A stretch of DNA of 46,057 nucleotides from Alectoria sarmentosa (lineage: Eukaryota > Ascomycota > Lecanoromycetes > Lecanorales > Parmeliaceae): the NCBI GenBank assembly GCA_009733775.1, contig WOGZ01000266.1, forward strand, positions 1 through 46,057, in the 5' to 3' direction. Below the pieces are notes generated by a model. It saw only the letters and a program-made list of their open reading frames with translations. It was not told the DNA's origin and ran no database searches. Positions 10,840 through 21,010 of the stretch are shown piece by piece. Positions within the stretch are counted from its first letter, which is position 1. Each line of letters begins with the position of its first letter. The position numbers and the translations under genes are program-made.

Positions 10840-11169
10840 CGAAAATTCATCTTCGATTATTTATTTAATTTGAATAATAACGTTATTAATTAATTAAATA
10901 AACGTTAAATTATTATAATATTGTTTATTTATGAAATAGAATATATCGATCAGATACAAATTATTAAAAAAATTATTTAATTGAAAAACTTTTTTAATCA
11001 ACTTCTACGACCTGATGATTCGAACCTCAAAATCATTATGATCTTTAAAAATAATCAAAACGCAATCGCCCTCGCAAAAAACGCTCAATTCTATATTCGC
11101 ATCAAACACATTAACATCATTCATCACTTTGTGCGCGAAAAAGTCAATAATGATATTGTGAATGTTTAA
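10840..11169 (+). pseudogene. Copia RNase H relic (A2)
   Basis: RNase H removes the RNA template strand. The frame at 10981-11169 reads NNQNAIALAKN, then RIKHINIIHHFVREKV, matching the highly conserved copia C-terminal block (D-N-Q-x-A-I-x-L-A-x-N ... R-T-K-H-I-D-I-x-x-H-F-x-R-E). The first catalytic Asp has become Asn. The upstream A-D-W-A-G region (about 10840-10930) is mutated beyond easy recognition but keeps the expected spacing. Confidence 0.85.
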
Positions 11170-12059
11170 TATGTTTTCATTAACAAATAAATGATTGATG
11201 ATCTTATCAAGACCCTATGTTTCGATAAGTTTATTATCTTTCGAAATGCTTTTAAAATGAAAACAATCTCACATCATTCATTTAAAGTTATTTAAATCGT
11301 TATTTCAAAGGAAACGTTTAAGTCGTTATTATTATTCAACGCTCGCAATTTCAAAAAAGCGATTTCATTGATTCTCACACTTTAAATGATCGATCGAAAT
11401 CGAAACTACCCGCAAAACCTCAATATCAATTTTAACGTATTAAAAATTCCGTCATATCATCACAATATCAGGAATTGATTTATCGCTATTGCAATTATAA
11501 TCATCAAAGATGCGAACCTCTTTTCGAAAAACTTATTTTTATGTTCGATTCAAATTTGAGATCAACGCCGTTATTCAAAAGATCGTTATTATCATTTTTT
11601 CGTCAAATATCTTGAATATTCTCATTAAGGTCATTATATAAACCTTTTGAAATCATTATGCTCATGTTTTTAAGGTTATCATATTTATGCTTTTAAGGTC
11701 ACCGTATTTATGCCTTTAGGCGTTATTGCCGTCATCATCATCATGAACATTATCGTCATACACGTTCGTATGCACGTTATCAGCCATTATTATCAAACAT
11801 TAATAACCTGAAACGACCCTCACGGGCCTTGCAGCCGATCGCATATATATATATATATGCATATACAATTCGGAATATTTCGTTCAATCGGAAAATAAAC
11901 TCTCACATATATTCATTAACCATATGTCGATCGATTTTTGGTGTGTATCAAATGAACTGAAAATAAATTTGTCAAAAAACGGATTTTCGTCAAAAAGTGG
12001 AATTTTTTCTATGTGACATTGTGACGGATATGTTCAAAAGGACATAATCATTTTCAAAT

Positions 12060-12330
12060 TTTCGGTTTTCACTCTTTCTATTCGACTTTGAACATCGCGA
12101 ATTTCGAATCTCGTTATTGAAATTTGGTTGTTTATGTGAAAAAGAGGGTGGTGCATAAAGAATAAGGGTGGTTTATGAGATAGGGGTGGTTTATGAGAGG
12201 GTGATCACATCCTTTTTCGGATTTTCATTATTCTTATTCGATTTTGAACATCGCGAATTTCGAATCTCGTGTTTGAAATTCGAATTTCTATCGGGCGTAT
12301 AAAGGGTAAAGAAAATATATAAAAATGATT
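12060..12330 (+). repeat. 3' non-coding module of family A: direct duplication plus short GGGTGG tandem units
   Basis: The block ATCGCGAATTTCGAATCTCG occurs near 12096 and again near 12250, each preceded by a TTTTCGG..TTTCA..(T/C)TT segment. Between them lie three or four units of the type GGGTGGTTTATGAGA. The same module recurs in A3 (about 38150-38460) and, inverted, in A4 (about 25700-25970), so it is a fixed part of the family 3' region. Its function is unknown. Confidence 0.7.
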
Positions 12331-12425
12331 TCACATTAATTATTCGACGTTAAGCTCATTATAATTATTCGACGCTCGATTCATTTTATTTATTTGATGT
12401 TCGATTTTTTTAAGAATATGCGTGC

Positions 12426-12434
12426 GAAGGAAAA
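12426..12434 (+). other. Polypurine tract (plus-strand primer) of A2
   Basis: GAAGGAAAA directly upstream of the 3' LTR. The same position holds GAAGAGAAG in A3 (38553-38561) and GAAGGGGAA, read on the minus strand, in A4 (25578-25586) and A5 (22841-22849). Confidence 0.8.
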
Positions 12435-12559
12435 TGTCGAAATTCGGGTCACGTGATAGATCACGTGACACGGGCGCATGCGCTTATAACATAAATCGCA
12501 CTTTCCTTCGTAACACTTTTAGACTAATACAACTAAGTGTCCTACATCATATTTTCACA
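12435..12559 (+). repeat. 3' LTR of A2, 125 bp
   Basis: TG...CA, followed by the ATAAT duplication. It is the better preserved of the A2 pair, with both CACGTG boxes and GCGCATGCGC intact. Confidence 0.92.
12450..12483 (+). promoter_or_regulatory. Paired CACGTG boxes and GCGCATGCGC palindrome in the family A LTR
   Basis: CACGTG at 12450-12455 and 12462-12467, 12 bp apart, followed by the 10-bp palindrome GCGCATGCGC at 12474-12483. The same trio is present, sometimes with single transitions, in all family A LTRs (1025, 5393, 30584, 38562; inverted at 25453 and 40599). CACGTG is the core site of bHLH factors. The position in the U3 part of the LTR suggests promoter elements, which is inference. 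Confidence 0.55.
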
Positions 12560-12564
12560 ATAAT

Positions 12565-14625
12565 CGCATTTTTTCACATAAATTTAATGATTATTGCGTA
12601 AAATATTATTTTGAATTTAATTAAATATATAAAATGATAATGTATCTTAAGTTTATCGAAATTCGCGCGTATATTTGCGAAAACGTTATTGTTTTTTAAT
12701 TCTTTTTTGAAAGAATCTTTAATAACATTGTTTTTGATAAATTTCAAAAAAGACGTAACATATTATGTTTTATTTTTATTCTTTAATAAAACGGTTTTTT
12801 TTTCAAATTCTTGAAATTTTTTATCATCGACATTAATGTCATTAAATAATATGTTATGATTTTACACATATACATTAATTTTTTTTAATTGATAAATAAC
12901 GTTGAATAATTTATAATGAAATTACGAAACGTAAATTTAAAATCATTATTTTGATTTTTTTCGTTAAAATCATCATTTTTTTTTCGAATTGACGAAATAA
13001 TGCGATGATTCTTTTGTGATATTAAACGTTTAATAACATTTTCTGCAATTTGAATGCGTACCTTTTTTATATTAATTTTACGCGTGTTATCGTTGCTTTT
13101 TTTATTAAATATCGATTTAATTATCGCGAAATTGAAAAAAGATTGAGATTGCGAATTTTTGAATGTGTTGTTTATTTTTATAAACATGATATGATAAAAA
13201 TTATGCAATGAATTTATATATTTGATTTTATACGCAAAATGAGTGATTTTGCTTTATTTAAAAAATAAAAATGATAAATGAATTTAAAAAATAAAAGGCG
13301 GGGAAATTCGAAAAATAATAATTTTTTTATTAAACCTTGATAATTTGATAATTTAACAAAACAATTTCTTTTTTTTAATATCATATAACGTCAAAATTAT
13401 CGCACATATCGTAATTATATCATTAACATTATCATTAAAAAATATATAAATCAATTTTCTGATTTAATTTGTTTACGATTTTCATATAAATCATTTATTA
13501 TCGTTTATTAATTTTTCAACGTATTTCAAAACGTTTAACATCTCTTTATTAATGTCATTATCTTTTAACATTTATAACATATCGAAAAAAAATAAAATTT
13601 GATACGTTCAAAACATAAAGAAATGCGTATGTTAATAATTTATATATAATAATTTGAGAACCCTCTTCTCAAATATGATATTAAAACCTTAAATCATTTT
13701 ATCATTTATGATTTTAAATTAATCATCAAAAGAGATTTCAGGCATATAAAATATGATTAATATACGTTATTGATCAATGCGATAATTTTGAAATGAATCA
13801 AATAATATAAATTGTCACGTTCATGAAATGAAATATGAATGTGTTTGAATTTTGAAAATTGAAATATGTGAATGCGTTTTTTTCGTTTTTTTTAATTGCG
13901 TAATATCAATGATAACGATAAAATTATGTTAATAATATTGTAATAACGTGTATTGCGATAGTTTATATAACAATTATTTAACATTTTAATTTATAATCTC
14001 GATATCGATATGATTTTCTTAATCATTTTCATAATATTTTCAAAATCAACGATTTTGTTTCATATTTTTAAATCTTCTTTTTCGATCGTCAATAATATTT
14101 ATGTTTTTTATTTAATTTTCGACGTTTTTAATCGTGTTATGTGATTAATTGCGCTTTTATATTTATATTTTATATAACGATTATTGAATTTTAAATTTTT
14201 ATATTTGATTTTTTCGCTCGTTATAATGCGATAAATTATAAATCTTTTGAAAATATAACGTTGATTTAGAAAATTGAAAAATAATCAATTATAAAATGTT
14301 CGAAATTTGATTTCGAAATTTAAATTCGTTATTTAAAAATAATAACGCGTAAATGAATTTAAATCAAAAAATGAGCATAAATGATATAATTATGAAATGA
14401 ATATATTTAATAAATTTGTGAAGAGTGTTAAAAAAGATGATATGTTTATATTATTTGAAATTATTATTAATAATAATATAAATGTGAGTTTTTCGATGTT
14501 AACGCGCGAATTTTTATTGATTTTTTAAAACGTTATTTTTGTTTTTAATAATTTGTTCGAAAGCATTGAGATTGCGATAACGAAAGATTCAATATACGCA
14601 ATTTTAATTAATAACATTAACTTTT
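12565..14625. other. AT-rich relic, no gene recognised
   Basis: This is the right-hand continuation of the sequence that A2 interrupted. A 107-codon minus-strand frame (12885-13208, basic, with KRLISQKNHRIISS) is the longest, but it matches nothing I recognise. A perfect 9-bp stem with a 5-nt loop sits at 13652-13674. No RNA or protein feature can be supported. Confidence 0.45.
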
Positions 14626-14902
14626 TACCTTACGGGAACCCTATCGGATATAAATCGCGCTTTAACAAAAAGTTAAAAACGCGACAATAACAATAACGCG
14701 TCAACAATTAAAACTTTAATCAACAATTTGTCAACAATTTTCCAACAATTTCTCAACAACAAATTGTTAATGTCAACAATCTGTCAACAATGCGTCAACA
14801 ATTTTTCAACATTTTATCAACAATTTTTGATTTGTCAACAAATTGTTCTTGTTCTCAAATAGTTACCAACTTGTTTATAAATAGGGTATCTCCCTTAAGG
14901 TA
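14626..14902. mobile_element. Miniature inverted-repeat element of 273 bp with TA flanks
   Basis: The left end (14628) reads CCTTACGGGAACCCTAT. The right end (14900), reverse-complemented, reads CCTTAAGGGAGATACCCTAT. These are clear terminal inverted repeats with a 3-bp indel. TA flanks both ends, as expected for a Tc1/mariner-type target duplication. The interior has no coding capacity. It is dominated by about ten copies of TCAACAATTT-like units (about 14698-14845), perhaps subterminal transposase-binding repeats. A second copy begins at 45834 and differs only by transitions over the visible 224 bp. An alternative is that these are the left terminal bases of a larger element ending at 21010. 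Confidence 0.6.
14698..14845 (+). repeat. Clustered TCAACAATTT units inside the miniature element
   Basis: About ten units of consensus (G)TCAACAATTT separated by 1-6 bases, with one inverted AAATTGTTAA. They are too irregular and too short for CRISPR or a classic satellite. Subterminal repeat clusters of this kind are known binding sites in CACTA, hAT and Mutator-type elements. Confidence 0.65.
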
Positions 14903-15650
14903 TCGTCAAATTTCGTTATCATTATTTTATTCGATATTTCTTTATCTTTTGAATTTTTTCAATAAATTTTTTTAAATGATTTCGATAAATTAATATAAAA
15001 CGAGTTTATTATGTTTTTTGATTCAAATATGTTATTTTCTTTATAACGTTCGTTTATGATAAATCTTTCGAAAAAAATATCGCATAAATGAATAAATTGA
15101 GAAATGAAGATATTTTTAATAATATTAAATTTATAATGTAAAATTTTTGATATTACACGATAAAGTTATCAAAGTTTATTTGAGATATTTAATTTTTTGA
15201 AGAATTTATAAACGCTTAAAGATCTTTCGCGTTGCATGATAATTTTTAAAAAATACGTTAATACGTAATTATCGTTAATAAAGTTATGATGTTAAAAGAT
15301 AAATATAATATAAGAATAATTCTCGACGCAAAGTAAATAAAAAGAAATTTAAATAATAAAAAATATAATGTATTTTTTCGATCTTATTAAATTTTTTCAA
15401 ATTGTGTTTTTATCGATTGAATTTCGCGTTAAGATTTATATGAGAATGATTTTTTTCGTTGATTAATCCTTCGAGCTTTATCATTTTTTGACATAAATTT
15501 CATTTATTAAATCTTATTTTGACGAATATGTCTTTTATTTTAATTAAATTTCGATTTTTTTTTTAATGTCATTTATTATTATTATAAAACATAAAATTAT
15601 TTTTGTTAAAAAGGTCATAAATTTCATATAACACGAATTATTATAATTAA
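14903..15650. other. AT-rich relic, no gene recognised
   Basis: G-rich relative to C on the plus strand, as in the transposase relic that follows. It may be that element's 5' region. No motif found. Confidence 0.3.
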
Positions 15651-18350
15651 TAAAAACAAAATAATTTTTTCGACGGAAATAAGAGATCAAATCAAGATTC
15701 TCGTTAATTCATTTTATGTTGCGAATGCTTTTGAATTTGATGAATCGGATTTTTTAATTTTATCGAATTTAAATGTTAAAAAGTTGTTTTTATTAAAATA
15801 AAAAATTGTTTATTTTTATCGAAAATAAATTCAAATTAAAAAAATTGATATTTATTTTAATTATCATTATAAAGGATTAAATGTTAAATTAAATAAAAAT
15901 ACATTAACGTATAAATTAAGATTCGTTATATATTAAATCTTTGAATTTAATAATAAAAATATACGTTTATTATAATTATCGATATTTATTCGTGAAATAT
16001 TGAAATTAAATATATATAATCGTGAACATTTCGTTAATTTCGCGACATCTTTATGTTTTTTAATTTTTTTTTTAATTTTTATTAATGCGTTTGATTTTTA
16101 TCGCAACATGTATCGATTTTTAATGAAAATTTATATTATAATCATTGATTTAAATTAATGAAAGAGGAAATGAAGAGTTAATGTATTATTTTTAATATTT
16201 GATTTATATGTTAATGATTTTATAAACGTAATTAAGATCTTGAAACTTGATTTGATAATTTTGAATCGCGATTTCAAAATGAATATTAATGATGTGAAAA
16301 CGTTTATATGTGTTTATATAATAACTTTTATAAAAGATATAAAATAATAATAAAAGAATTTTGGTTTTATGTTTTTAATCGTTAATCGAAAATGTTTAAA
16401 ATGTTTAATTATAAAGAAGCAAAAAGCGAATTTGATTTTTAATATTATTTTCAACATTTATTATTATCATTGAATATTTTATGAATAAATCAAAAAAAAT
16501 GCGTTTATAAAAAGTGTTAAATTCTTTTAAAATATGAAAATGAGATTTAAATAAATTTCGTTAATTAATATTGCGTTATTTTTAAACATTATATAAAATA
16601 AATTTAAAGATATAATACATTTAAAATACGTTGAGATTATCAAATAAGCGCAATATGTGTTATTCGTTATCATATTTATAAACGTTAATGTGAATGTTTA
16701 TTGCGTTAAATTTCGACATTTTTCTTTTTTGTTTAATTAAAATCGTTTATAATCGTCAAAATATTATTTCGTTAATTATCGAATATAAAAATGCGATAAA
16801 TTTTTTATTATTACGTTTTTATTTTTACGCATTTGATTATAATTTAAATGAATCAATTTTATATATTTAAAAGTTATAAAAATAATTATGTTTTCGGCGT
16901 TGAATCTTAATAATGTTAATTCAATAATTGCGTATTATGTTGTTATGATAAAAAATAATATCGTGATATTAATTTAAAATATGAATTTAATCGATTAAAA
17001 AAATATGATGTTATTATTATTATAATCGAAAAAGACATTTTAAAGATTTTATTAATGCGTTGCGTTTATTTATTTTAAGAATTTCAAATGCGATGATCAT
17101 TTTATCTCTTTTAAACATATAACGTTTAACATTTTAAACGATAAATTCGAAATAAATAACACATTTGAGAATAATAAATTATAACATTTAAAACGATTAA
17201 AATATGAATATTTAATGAAGATTTTTGAGATAAAAAAAGACGTCGCAAAACAAATAATAATTTTTTGAAATGTTATGATACGTTTAAATGTACACGTTGC
17301 TTTACATTATGAAAACATAATTATTAAATATATCATTTTTAACAATTGTATTATTTTGAATGATGAAGATAAATATAAATAAGCTTCGCTATTATCGTTA
17401 TTAATAATTATTTATTAATTTATCGCAAAAAGGTTTTTTAAAAAGATCGTGATTTAAATCAATTTTCGAAAAATAAAAAAGGTTTTATTAATCAAAGAGA
17501 GCTTATATCAGATTTTACGATTTTTTTTTATCGATTTTTATCAAATTATTAAATTTAAATTGATTGCGAAAATGTTAAAAATATATTTAAAATGTTTTAT
17601 TTTTTTAATTGATTTATTATTTTATTTGAAATTTGAAAAATGAAACGATGAGACGTTTTAATTTCAAATGTTAAATATCGAAAATATAATTTATGAAAAG
17701 TTATTAACGTTAAAATGTTTAAATTGAACGTATGTGCAAAGAGATTTAAATTGATCGTTATAATTTGAATAATTTATTATTAATGATCTTTTTTTTATCA
17801 TATTATAAAATGTTTATGAGATAAATTATGAGGAATTTAATATAATATTATTTAAACGTGTTGATTTGTAATAATGTCAAAAATTCAATTTTATTAATCG
17901 ATAAAAATTTGCTTTTTTCGATTTTAATGTTTGCGTATGTTTTTTTATTTATTCGAAAATATAATATTATTGATTAATATGAAATTAAATTGTTATATTA
18001 AAGCGGTTATTAATAAAATGTAATAAAATCTTTAAATATTGAATTATGTTCAATATCGAAGATTTTGTTATTATTCGAAATGTAACGATGATTTGAATCA
18101 ATAACGTTTTTTTATATGAGTTCTCGAAAGAGCGTATATGATTATTTATGAAAATGATCATAATGAAGGATTTTAAAAAAATAAAATTCGATTTTGTTTT
18201 TAAAATGTTTTATCAAAAACTTTTTATGATAATGAACATTATTGAATTTTCAAGGATCGAGATAAAGAAGCATTATGTTTTGTAAATTAATCGTATAAAA
18301 CGAAATAATGAAATTAAAGGTTTTGAGAAAAATGAACACGCTTTATTTTT
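15650..18350 (+). pseudogene. Probable CACTA/Tnp2-type DNA transposase relic
   Basis: Two plus-strand stretches look like conserved protein under RIP. Near 16200-16450: NDFINVIKILKLDLIILN, then three consecutive TAA stops followed by KNFGFMF and a C-x2-C (CLKCL). Three TAA in a row most simply derive from CAA-CAA-CAA (Gln) by C-to-T. A motif of several Gln, then N-S-G-F and a GCxxC, is what I recall from fungal Tnp2-like transposases. Near 17250-17500: RLNVHVALHYENII, NDEDKYK and KVLLIKESLYQILRF, resembling their C-terminal N-V-H-x-x-L-H-Y ... G-E-D-K-H-R ... segment. Frame and ends are not resolved. The family is recalled from memory, without alignment. Confidence 0.4.
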
Positions 18351-21010
18351 ATATTACAATTATAAAATTTAATTTATATAAAATAATTATTTTAAATCTT
18401 TTAAAATTTATTAAATGAATTATGTGATTTATTCATTAAATATTATATGTGTGTAAATTTCATTATATTTTGATATGAATTAAATGTTTTGAAATAAGGA
18501 TGAGATAAACGTTATTAAAAATTTGTATATATTTTGTATATTTTTTGCAAGGTGTGTGTGTTATATCTTTTTTATTTTATTTTATATAATATGTTATTTG
18601 ATATAAAATCACTCGAATAATAAAAAAGAATATGTAAAATTTTGAAAATATCGAAGAGCGATTTTTTAAATATTTTAATGTGCATGAATTTGCGCAGCAC
18701 ACATCGTTATTTTCGAAAATGATTATTTAATAAAAAATCAATTTTTATAACATTTACGTTTTTACATTATTAACATTACAAATTTATTATTTTTTTCACA
18801 ATTTTAATATTAATTTAAGGTTAACATTTTTATAAATTTATTATCACATATCATTATATATTATCATTTAATCAAACTTTTAACAAAGTTCATCAATCAA
18901 TCTTTTATTTCATCATTTTTTTATTATTAATAATCATTTAAAAAACGAGCATGAAAAGTATATATGAATTAATCAAAAAATAAACATTACCGATTTATAT
19001 AATTCGATTGCAAAGATTTTCTTTTTAATATGCGTTAATTATTTATCAAAAACATTCTTCAAGCATTCATTTTCAATCATATATATATCATTAAAAATCG
19101 TATAAGAAACACAGCATATTATCAAACGACGTTAATGATTAATATATTATGTCTTTAAAAAATATAATATTATAAAATGTTACGATTATAAAACGATGCG
19201 ACGATAAAATGAAATGAGTGAAATTGATAAAATGAATTGTTTTTTTTTCAAATTTTCCAAGATTGCGACAACGTTGATAGCATACAATAAGATGTTCATC
19301 AGATCATGTTTATCAACAACAAATGTGCGCAACAATCAACATTTCAAATTTGATAACTGTTCCTCAAATCATCTTCGATACATGACAAGTTATCCCCTCC
19401 CCCTCTCATGCTATCTCTCACAATCGTTAACGACGTCGTATTTTATAACAATGTTTGCAGGTTTCGCTGACAAATGCGTGATCAAATCACGTTTTTACAT
19501 TTACAATTATGATCATCATATACGAATTTTCGTTTTTCAAAGTTCGATGATAGTTTTTCAATTTTATAAAAATTAAACATATCAATTATAAGAGCGTTTA
19601 ACAACGATAATGAAAATGAATGCGCGACAAAAATTAAAATGCGCGATAAGAATAAATGTGTGTCTTTTTTCTTCAACGAACATGCGATGAATAAATAACA
19701 ATCGAGATGAAAAATATGATGACAATCTTTATAAATATTTAACTTTGAATAATTTATGAAATAAGATACAAATGATGCAAATATGTGTCAAATGTTTTGC
19801 GAAAAAATCAAAAGACATAATTATTAATTTTCAAGATATAAACAAGTCGCCTTTTTTGCAATTTTTTATATATTGATAAATAAATATGTTTTTACACATT
19901 TTTGATAATGAAGCATATTGATGATATTGTGACAAAATATTTATTTCAACATCAATTAAATCGATTATCATTCATTATTATTATAAACATTTTTAAAAAT
20001 CTTTTATAAATCTTTAATCGTTCTTATCTTCTCAGCGCGTTTTTTTCGAAAATTTAAAAAAATTAATATCGTGATATAAATCGATGCGTTTGATGAAATG
20101 AATTATGTTAATAATTTGATATACGCCGATGTTTTTTCAAAATGAGCATTTTGAAAACAAAATGAATAATAAAGATATATTTAGATTTCGTAAAATATGC
20201 GTTGAAATGTATATACGTTTTGACATTTTTAATAACATATGTGTAAATAATAAATGAATAAAAGCGATACAAGATTATCAAATGTTTGAAAATTGATTAA
20301 CAATGATGAATTTAAACGAAAGCGCACATTTTTGACATGAGAGACCTAAATAAAGAATGTAATTTTCGACGTATATGATAAAAAAGACGTTTGAAATAAA
20401 GGAGACGCTTAAAATAAAGAAAAAAAATGTAAAAATGATTGTGTTTTATTCATTTACGTTTATAAATTTCGATTTTTCATTTCGCAAGTTCGCGCAATGT
20501 GCGCAATGTATAATATGAGATGATTATAAATGATATATGTCATTCATGTTACAAATACAACATGACACATTTTCCTTTAAGGTCGCGATGTGAAAAAAAG
20601 ATAATTTTCTTCAATGATTTTCCAATGATTCTTCAATAACTCTTTAATGATTTTTCGATAACTCGATCACAGATTTTAAAGAAAATATCAACTTTTTTTC
20701 AAAAAGTCTTTAATAAATTAATTAAATATAATTGAAGATTTAAAATAATGAATTCGAAACGCAATTGATAATTATACATAAGAGATAATTTGAATTAATG
20801 ATTAATTTGCATTTGTGATATATTGTACGCAATAACGAGTTCGATTGCTTATTTTTTATGACAAATGTTCATTATAACGATTTATCAAAATATCGACAAT
20901 AGGTCTATCGTGGTTGGTTAGTGGGGACAATCATTGCTGAAATCCTTTCATCTATACTTGGTGCGCTCTGTAATAACGTTTTATCTTGCGCACTATTTGA
21001 CCCTGTAAGG
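18351..21010. other. Non-coding 3' part of DNA-transposon territory, with undamaged patches
   Basis: AT-rich sequence with two patches of normal CpA/TpG content: about 19230-19480, which includes a 120-codon frame (19214-19576) with no recognised motif, and about 20890-21010. Short tandem units near 20620-20670 (TTCAATGATTTTCCAATGA type) echo the TCAACAATTT clusters. The stretch ends with CCCTGTAAGG at 21001-21010, a reverse of the CCTTAC... miniature-element end. Confidence 0.4.
21001..21010 (+). other. Right terminus of a DNA element inserted in copia copy B1
   Basis: CCCTGTAAGG is followed at once by TATATAAAAG, which belongs to the minus-strand family-B copia sequence; its reverse complement matches about 44150 in B2. 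The junction falls at a TA. The end is inverted relative to CCTTACGGG at 14628, so 14628-21010 could be one element of about 6.4 kb carrying the transposase relic. However, the left flank of 14628 does not show the missing B1 sequence. Confidence 0.45.

Larger units (their letters stand above)
5393..12559 (+). mobile_element. Copia family A, copy A2: complete 7167-bp element, dead
   Basis: A complete Ty1/copia LTR retrotransposon. Order: 125-bp LTR, initiator-Met primer site, leader of about 1 kb, gag, protease, integrase, reverse transcriptase, RNase H, a 3' region with an internal duplication, polypurine tract, 125-bp LTR. The domain order (integrase before reverse transcriptase) is diagnostic of copia rather than gypsy. 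The reading frame is broken by many TAA/TGA codons. The two LTRs, identical at insertion, now differ at 20 of 125 positions by my count, all transitions. That fits RIP and gives no age by a neutral clock. It is the best reference copy in the window for family A. Confidence 0.92.
5388..12564. repeat. 5-bp target site duplication ATAAT around copy A2 (5388-5392 and 12560-12564)
   Basis: ATAAT lies immediately left of the TG of the 5' LTR and immediately right of the CA of the 3' LTR. The match is perfect. Five bases is the normal duplication for Ty1/copia integrase, and it fixes both element ends. Confidence 0.9.

Noticed and set aside
13652..13674. 9-bp perfect hairpin with CCCTC loop
   Set aside because: Too short and isolated to assign as a terminator or RNA element in AT-rich DNA.
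14698..14845. CRISPR-like cluster of TCAACAATTT units
   Set aside because: Units are about 10 bp with 1-6 bp gaps and no spacers of uniform length, in a eukaryotic transposon context.
19214..19576. 120-codon plus frame, the longest in the window
   Set aside because: It spans an unmutated patch but has no recognisable motif or gene context. Not supported as a gene.
20900..20960. tRNA-like D arm (GGTTGGTTAGTGGGG)
   Set aside because: No T arm, anticodon stem or terminator can be placed downstream.
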